A stretch of DNA of 64,000 nt from Streptomyces sp. WM4235. Lineage in GTDB: Bacteria; Actinomycetota; Actinomycetes; Streptomycetales; Streptomycetaceae. A program made the translations under genes and the position numbers. Under the pieces are notes generated by a model. The model ran no database searches, was not told where the DNA came from, and saw only the letters and a program-made list of their open reading frames with translations. Shown here one piece after another: positions 63,829-64,000 of the stretch. The stretch covers positions 14,202-78,201 of the forward strand of contig NZ_LGDE01000181.1 of NCBI RefSeq assembly GCF_001279725.1, given 5' to 3'. Each line of letters starts with the position of its first letter. Positions within the stretch are counted from its first letter, which is position 1.

Positions 63829-64000
63829 TCAGCCGACCACGGTCCAGGTGTCGTTGCCGGTCAGCAGCGTCGTCAGGTCGCCCTTGCCGTTCCGATCGAT
63901 CGCGGTGTCGAGTTGGTCGGCCATGAGGGTGTCGTAGACGGGGCGTTGGACGCTGCGCAGGACTCCGATGGGGGTGTGGTGGAGGGTGTCGGGGTCGGCG
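63829..64000 (-). CDS. korB: 2-oxoacid:ferredoxin oxidoreductase beta subunit, C-terminal end (cut by window edge)
   Basis: The last 56 codons lie in the window: ADPDTLHHTPIGVLRSV, QRPVYDTLMADQLDTA and a GDLTTLLTGNDTWTVVG end. This matches the C-terminus of actinobacterial KorB, the thiamine-diphosphate subunit that, with KorA, converts 2-oxoglutarate to succinyl-CoA and reduces ferredoxin. korAB lies near nuo in Streptomyces as I recall it, which supports the call. The 119 nt to the HxlR stop hold short CGTCGTACCGCCG-type direct repeats and no gene. Confidence 0.85.
   Translation of the reverse strand, partial: ADPDTLHHTPIGVLRSVQRPVYDTLMADQLDTAIDRNGKGDLTTLLTGNDTWTVVG

Overview
The window looks like core chromosome of a Streptomyces or a close relative. 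The evidence is very high GC with strong third-position bias, many GTG and TTG starts, proline-rich secreted proteins, F420 and futalosine-menaquinone genes, and a 14-gene nuoA-N operon next to korB. The order mqnA / mqnC / menG / menaquinone reductase / nuoA-N / polyprenyl synthase / korB resembles what I recall of the Streptomyces coelicolor core. No tRNA, rRNA, CRISPR array, transposase or prophage gene was seen.

Layout. 0-10 kb: a cut XRE regulator beside an ATP-binding (anti-sigma-like) protein, a DinB protein, a lipoprotein, an F420-type LLM oxidoreductase, a hotdog-like protein, an ADP-ribosylglycohydrolase, a C-terminally short secreted tyrosine phosphatase, and SDR plus fbiC (F0 synthase). 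10-23 kb: a secreted transglycosylase with Ig-like repeats, a cold-shock protein, mqnA, a Ser/Thr kinase, mqnC with a barrel-less amidohydrolase-like companion, a LuxR-type regulator, a DUF3152 metzincin-like protein, menG, glutaminase, a GNAT protein and a menJ-like menaquinone reductase. 22.8-24.2 kb: a small scrambled zone with an orphan RHH antitoxin, imperfect direct repeats copied from the menJ 3' end, and two back-to-back genes that have both lost their 5' parts. 24.2-29 kb: a MacAB-like export operon on the minus strand. 29-32.2 kb: an I36-like inhibitor, lipoproteins, an 18-bp repeat array and an NlpC/P60 hydrolase. 32.2-49 kb: an 802-nt control region with a near-consensus Rex operator, then nuoA-N with most junctions overlapping, closed by a perfect hairpin. 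49-64 kb: Uma2, a secreted protein, fumarylacetoacetase, HAD phosphatase, a peptide transporter/hydrolase pair, polyprenyl synthase, a LolA-like secreted protein, an RHH/Fic-like toxin-antitoxin pair, a Streptomyces-type M28 aminopeptidase, RarD, a divergent QorB/HxlR pair, and the 3' end of korB.

How the genes work together. Much of the window serves one respiratory theme. MqnA and MqnC belong to the futalosine route to the naphthoquinone ring, the polyprenyl synthase probably makes the side chain, MenG methylates the ring, and the MenJ-like reductase saturates part of the side chain. Complex I then reduces that menaquinone. A Rex-type redox operator sits before nuoA. FbiC and the LLM enzyme link to deazaflavin (F420) redox chemistry.

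Most of the window is ordinary conserved chromosome. The items most worth a second look are the double-truncation scar at about 23.9 kb, the Fic-like toxin without a canonical Fic motif, the barrel-less amidohydrolase-like gene beside mqnC, the Rex/nuoA control region and the export operon with a His-rich permease tail. All calls are from reading the sequence; no database search was run.
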